Assembly (NCBI GenBank): GCA_015039365.1 | Contig: WION01000385.1 | Location: forward strand, 1-49,728 | Direction of reading: 5' to 3' | Length of the DNA: 49,728 nt | Origin: Amanita rubescens | Taxonomy: Eukaryota; Basidiomycota; Agaricomycetes; Agaricales; Amanitaceae | Shown: positions 44,601-49,728 of the stretch, in pieces | Layout of the letters: every line of letters starts with the position of its first letter | Position numbering within the stretch: position 1 is the first letter of the stretch | Position numbers and translations under genes: made by a program | The notes under the pieces: generated by a model | The model's input: only the letters and a program-made list of their open reading frames with translations | Database searches by the model: none | What the model was told of the DNA's origin: nothing

Positions 44601-47600
44601 ATCGATGATCTTCGGGACCTGGAGATGATGAAGGCATCTTGTCGTTAGATATAGTGCAAGAACGAATTTGGTACATCTCGGCAAATCACACGTCGCCTGA
44701 GGCACTAGTCGTTGCTCGATCCTTGCTTTCGCTCATGAATGATCCAAGTTTCGTTTGTGCCAGTTTTCCTATCGACCGCTCCTTGCGCTGGTTACCGACG
44801 GAGGCTGGTCTTGTCAGCTTGAAAGAATGCATTGATTGGGGACGTCGTGATGCTGACCTGTTCGACGAAGTTCTCGCCACTCTTGACAAATCTTTTACAA
44901 TCACACCCTCTTTCCGGGCTCTGCTAGGCTGGGATAAATCTCTGCCTTTGGATGTCCTTACGAAACAGTTGGACCGTGTTCTTGGAAAACCAAATCCTGA
45001 TACGCAATATCGCAAAATCAACGAGATTATAAGAGAACTTGCGACTCGCGAGCTCGGAGATGCAGACGTTAAAGCTGTACACGCAGCTACCGCTGGACGG
45101 CCTTGGGTACCCACCAAATCTGGCACGCTCGCGCTGCCCCTCCGTGCCGTGTTCACAAGTGTAGTTGATTCGAGTTGCTTTCACGAAATTTGCTTCTCGA
45201 AGGCGCAAAAGCAAATCTACATGTTCCTTGTGAAGATGGGATGCAACGAACGGTATGTTATTATTCTGACTAGGAACGGAGTCATTGACAATCGAGTCAG
45301 GCCTTCGGCGTCAGCGATTATCAGCGAACTTAATGCATTACGCAAAAATGCGGGAACGGATAGAAGCATTGTTCAGCAAGCGGTGCAATTATTGGAAATG
45401 TTACCTGATTCAATAACAGACAAGGAACGTGGCTCTCTGTTAGTTCCAACAGACACGGGGGATCTCGTGTCATTACGCACTGGCGTATGTTATTACAAAG
45501 GACCAGTCACTGGCGTAGACGATGGAAAGATCATCGCTCATCACCTTATCACTGAAAAACTTGCAAAGAAGATTGGGATCCAATACCTGGGCGTCGACGA
45601 AGCACTGAACGACATCGACTTGGGCGGGAACCCTATCACCCTCATCCGTAATACTTTGAGGCAATACGATCCGAAACAGTTCTTTACTGAATTTATCGCG
45701 AATGCATCCGACGCAGGTGCTAAGCGGTTCAGCATCCTCGTAGACGATCATGAAGGTCCAACGGAGCATCTCCTCTCAGAGGAACTAGCAGTCTTTCAGA
45801 AGGCATCTCTGGTCATATACAACGATGGGATCTTTTCTAAAAAAGATTTCAGAGGAATATTGCAGACTGGAATTGGCGGAAAGAGGGGCAGGACTGGCGT
45901 AATTGGCCACTTTGGATTAGGCGCACTTTCAATGTTTCACTTTACGGAGGTAAGATGGGGTTTGGCTGATATTCCGAAGACTAACACTTCTTCTCTAGCT
46001 GGCTATGATTGTTTCGGGCGATCAAGTCCTTTTCATGAGTCCGTCAAAGCAAAACTTGTCGTTCTGCGGGAAACACTCTGTTCTGCTTCCTTTGCAAAGC
46101 GTGAAAAAGTAATTGCTGTCCGGGAGATATTTTCTACGTTTTTAATTTTTATTTCAGGTTATATCCAGATCATCTTAAGCCGTTGGTTGGATTGTTCGGA
46201 TTTGATCTTTCTTCCACTAAATCATACCAAGGGGTTAGCTTCGTTTTCTTCAACGTCGTTCACTGTGCTGACCATTTCCTAGACTCTATTTAGACTGCCG
46301 CTCAGGAACGAATCGCATTCAAGTCAAGATCCTGTTTCTACGACGCCTTGGAGTGTAACACTGGCCCAAGAGATGATTCTGACCGAGTTCGATAAAGTGG
46401 CGTACAAATCGCTTCTGTTCACTCGGCTGGGATGTATAGAGGTGCAAAAACGGCAGAATGGCAATATTGAACCTCTTCGCGCCATCAAAAGTGTCCGTGT
46501 ACCAAACGATCCTACCTCCGGTGATTCATTCAAATTTGAAACGGTGACTTTTGAATCGCCAAAACTGCAAGTACCCAAATGGCTAGTCGTGACGATAGAC
46601 GTCAATGTCCCTGAAAAATTCAAGGCAGGGCTTGCAAAGAAATATGACATGCATCACCTTCTCCCGATATGCATTGCCGCAACGCTGGACAGTGACCAAG
46701 CTCAGAAATTGGAATATAATCTGTTCTGCACTTTACCGTTGCCCGTCACCACGCCTTTACTGGCCCACATCTCCGCTCCGCTGATCCTAGAACAGGATAG
46801 GCGAAATGTACGCATCGACAGTGACCGAACCGAGATAGAATCCGAATATAACCAATGGTTATTGTCGTCAGAACTCCCTCGCTCATACCTTTGCTTGCTC
46901 GAGATGTTATTGCGGATTCAAGGCACCAATATTGCGTGGTGGCCTGGGGCACACAACATCGATGTCAATTATCCGAGTCGGATTTTTATGAATGCTTTTT
47001 GGAGTTCCGAAATGCTTAAAGAGAGTTCGAGACGCGTTTTCGCAAGCAAATACAATCCTACATCCCTCCTGAGCCCAGACGAGGTCGTATTATACGCGAA
47101 TAAGGCAAATGAATACACGGCATGCAGCTTCACGCTCCCTAAAGTCCTATCTGCTATTCAACCCCCGAATATTGCGGAGCTCCCTGTTCAATTGTTCGAT
47201 TACGCTAAAAAGGCGTTACGTATCGTCGATGGTCCGTTTCTCAAAACACTTTTGGAACATGCCGATCCGCCCAGCCTACGTTTGTCCGTGGACGAGATGA
47301 ACAGTTTATTGTGGTACCTATCGAAGAAGATACAGTTGGATGGCCTACCACTGATCTTGCTTGAGGATGGATCCTGTGCGAAGATCCGCTCGCAATTCAC
47401 TCAAGCATATTATATAGTAGGGGAAGAACAAAACGCTGCCTACCACCTCTTCCGACCCAATCGCCTCGTACACAGGAAGTTCACCGCATCTAAAGACCTT
47501 CTGAAAGTTGAAGTGAATGTATCACGCCTAGATAACGCTGGAGTAGCCGAACTTGTCGAAGATCATATTGGGCCTGATCACGAACGGTCTGGGGATGAAA

Positions 47601-49728
47601 AGTACCAAGCTTGGGTTGCCGCATTTTGGGACGCTAGGCTGAACGTCTCTCTGGAAAGCATTTCACATCTTCCACTAATTCGAACAATTCAGCCATCCAA
47701 ATTCATCTCCATCAGTAGGATGAACGACCCTTCCGTTACTATTGTCGATGCGGAAAGGAGCACTGAAGACTTCGACTATGCTATCCTGCAGAAACTTGGA
47801 ATGACGATCGTTCTCAGAAGACGAATACCCGAAAAATCACCAGCTCTAGAGAAGAAGAAGCAAGCACCATATAAAAGCTTCTTAGAATATGTGCAGAAAA
47901 ACGAAGCGAAAGGGCTCGACGAGATCTTGAGTCTCAAATCGAACGATCGCGATGAGCTGGCCCGTTGGGTTCGGTTAAAGTTTTCTCAGACCCCTCAGAA
48001 CTTGGCGGACATTGCCCGTAAGCTACCTGTATGGCCTATTCGGCAGCGTTTCAAGAAGCCTCCTCGCCTTGGTGCCCTGAAGGATGCCATTGTCCTTCCT
48101 GCCACTTTGCCATGCGACAATCTACTACCTTTTATAGATCGTCCAGTCATCAACTGGGACAAAGGTATGGAGGGCGTTATGAAAGACGAGTACAGCGCAA
48201 AGGCCGTCACCGAACTTTTGCGTGTTTCACCTGGCTTTATTATTCGTTCTCCTACCGAACGAGCGGCGTACAAGCAATTCGTAAAGGCCTTTATCAAGTT
48301 CAAGAGGGTCGAGGGGTATTCGCTATTAGTACCTAACGAAGAAGGGGTTTTAACTCCAGTCGAGAGCCTGTTCGAATGCCATGAACTCTTTTCAGCAGCC
48401 TTTAAGGCGTCCCCAGAACGTTTTCTTCCGGTCGACTTCCAAGACATAGCGGAGTTGTTGGGAGACTACGGTTTGAAACTGAGGAATCGTCTTGATCTTG
48501 CCATGTTCATAGAATGTGCGAAAGCATTTGATCAAGACAACGATGATGACGACGACGATGATAGCGGGTGCGAAGCTGATAACCACGACAAACGTAGGAG
48601 GAGCGAAGTATTATATCGTTATTTCAACAACCTTTCCCTCTCTCCGAATGACGTTGGTCGCTGCCCTGAACTGGATGGACTCAAATTTATTCCGAGGGAC
48701 TTTACCCGCAGGCCGGGCTATGAAGGGATGAACGTAAAGAGAAACAAGCAGGATGACATACTCTCACCCAGTAAAATCACGCTCACCGCATACGAACCTA
48801 TATGTTGGAGCCAGAGGGGTTGTGTCGCAACTCAACCCAATTTAACTTTGCGCGGCACTTATCAGAGCTTGGGTAAACCAACTGGAAAAGAAGTTGCAAG
48901 TGTCATTTCTTTGTTCGATACCACAAATTCTCATTTGTTTATAAACAGGTGAAGCATCTCAAAGTTCTTGTTGAACTTGGCAAAAAGTACGGTCACCGTT
49001 CGGCGCTGCTCTCAGACCTCAAAGCGACCTACAAGTGGCTGAACGAGAACGTAGACGAAATCCTCGCTGACATCAAGAACGAAATCGGAGATCGATATTT
49101 CTCAATGTTGATAACCCTGAATCTGATCCCTGGGCAGAGCAGTGGCATGCTGCTTCGAACCTTGTGAAGGATCTGCAAGACGTTGGGACATGCACGACGT
49201 GAAAGGTTTTCTTCGGAATTACGACAATCTGTTAAAAGCTGCTGGCGTCAGGACGATCCAGAAAGTGAAGGCTGAGCCTGTAGCAGCCCAGGACAGGACG
49301 GTGTTTCACCGAAGCCGATTTCGTGAGATGCGTGAACGAGGATTTGAAGTCAATGTCACTTTTAAAGCCATGGACAATGAACACCAAATCGGTCGTGCAC
49401 ACAAAGCTTGGTTGAGCCTGAATAGCGAGTATTTTTGGCGCAAATTCGTTGTACTTCCAGACTTTCCGGGGGATCCTGGTAAACGCGCGCAAGTGCCAGT
49501 GGACGTGTCAGATTGCTCGAGTCTTTGTGTTAAGGAAACCATCGGTAAGCATTGAGTCAAAGATTTCTTCTTCACTAAATTACCAACGCAGATTGGATTT
49601 ACGTCGGCGAGCTACCCGAGTCGATCAAGACTAATCCAAAGAGTGACGAAGAGTCAGAAACGAAACTTGATCTAGCCCTTGGCATGCTTAATCTCGCTCA
49701 TCGTTGGGAGATCGCCGAGTTGCATCTC
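41670..49728 (+). CDS. Sacsin-like protein with two HATPase modules and a BTB-like C-terminus (partial, with frame breaks)
   Basis: The ATG at 41670 starts MSCNFGESVSPVAAIQAIL. Exons are 41670-41801, 41847-41968, 42017-42059, 42109-42854, 42908-45949, 45999-46108, 46158-46233, 46283-48892, 48949-49544 and 49592 onward. Module 1 has the ATP-binding N box ELLQNSDDAKAT and the lid KYGVGFRACYHITDG. Module 2 (from about 45640) has FFTEFIANASDAGAKR, LVIYNDGIFSKKDF and GHFGLGALSMFHF, then TLFRLPLRN. An acidic Asp run lies near 48540. The end (49300 onward, VNVTFKAMD, DWIYVGELPES, LAHRWEIAELHL) resembles a BTB/POZ domain. Sacsin modules are Hsp90-like ATPases; a chaperone or adaptor role is inference. 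One-base frame changes are needed near 44640, 49105 and 49175, so it may be a pseudogene. It runs off the right edge. Confidence 0.85.

Overview
The window looks like a chromosome region from a filamentous basidiomycete, most likely an agaricomycete. The evidence is short GT-AG introns of about 45-70 bases, chromodomain Ty3/gypsy elements, and two host gene families I associate with mushroom-forming fungi: a P-loop G-domain GTPase and a sacsin-type HATPase protein with a C-terminal BTB segment. No RNA gene or CRISPR array was found.

Layout. 1-1593 is a decayed gypsy pol remnant. 1601-8200 is gypsy element A on the minus strand, with decayed pol. 8475-9772 is a predicted membrane-protein gene broken by a solo LTR and a frameshift. 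9834-12462 is a gag-only LTR element (C1). 12856-16780 holds fragments of HATPase genes, one split by non-coding LTR element D1 (13597-16480), which itself carries a nested solo LTR (E). 16792-18742 is an inverted-repeat element (M1) abutting a copia fragment and its 3' LTR (to 20524). 22057-33557 is a Russian-doll insertion: LTR element D2 contains gypsy element B (23108-31839), which contains inverted-repeat element M2 (23458-25942). D2 also contains a solo LTR (F) and an apparent LTR-mediated inversion. The order is supported by target duplications and, for B, by an empty site in the sister copy D1.

The gene-rich end starts at 34561. A GTPase gene on the minus strand (34561-39671) has ordinary exons at both ends, but its middle can be read as 51 consecutive micro-exons. 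Forty-nine are exactly one codon long and two are two codons long, separated by 48-70 base introns (one longer). Every micro-exon is in phase, none is a stop, and the frame joins the normal exons on both sides. This single-codon-exon array is the most remarkable feature of the window. From 41670 to the right edge, a sacsin-like gene on the plus strand has two HATPase modules and a BTB-like end. It has three frame breaks, so it is either decaying or affected by sequence errors.

How the parts relate. LTR families C, D, E and F share terminal bases and 4-base target duplications of the form CCGN/NCGG, and the three with visible internal starts (C, D, F) share the same primer-binding start. They seem to be non-autonomous elements using one missing set of enzymes. 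Gypsy elements A and B both carry the sequence pairing expected for self-primed reverse transcription. The repeats have repeatedly landed in or next to HATPase paralogues. The intact-looking members of the two host families lie in the repeat-poor right 15 kb.
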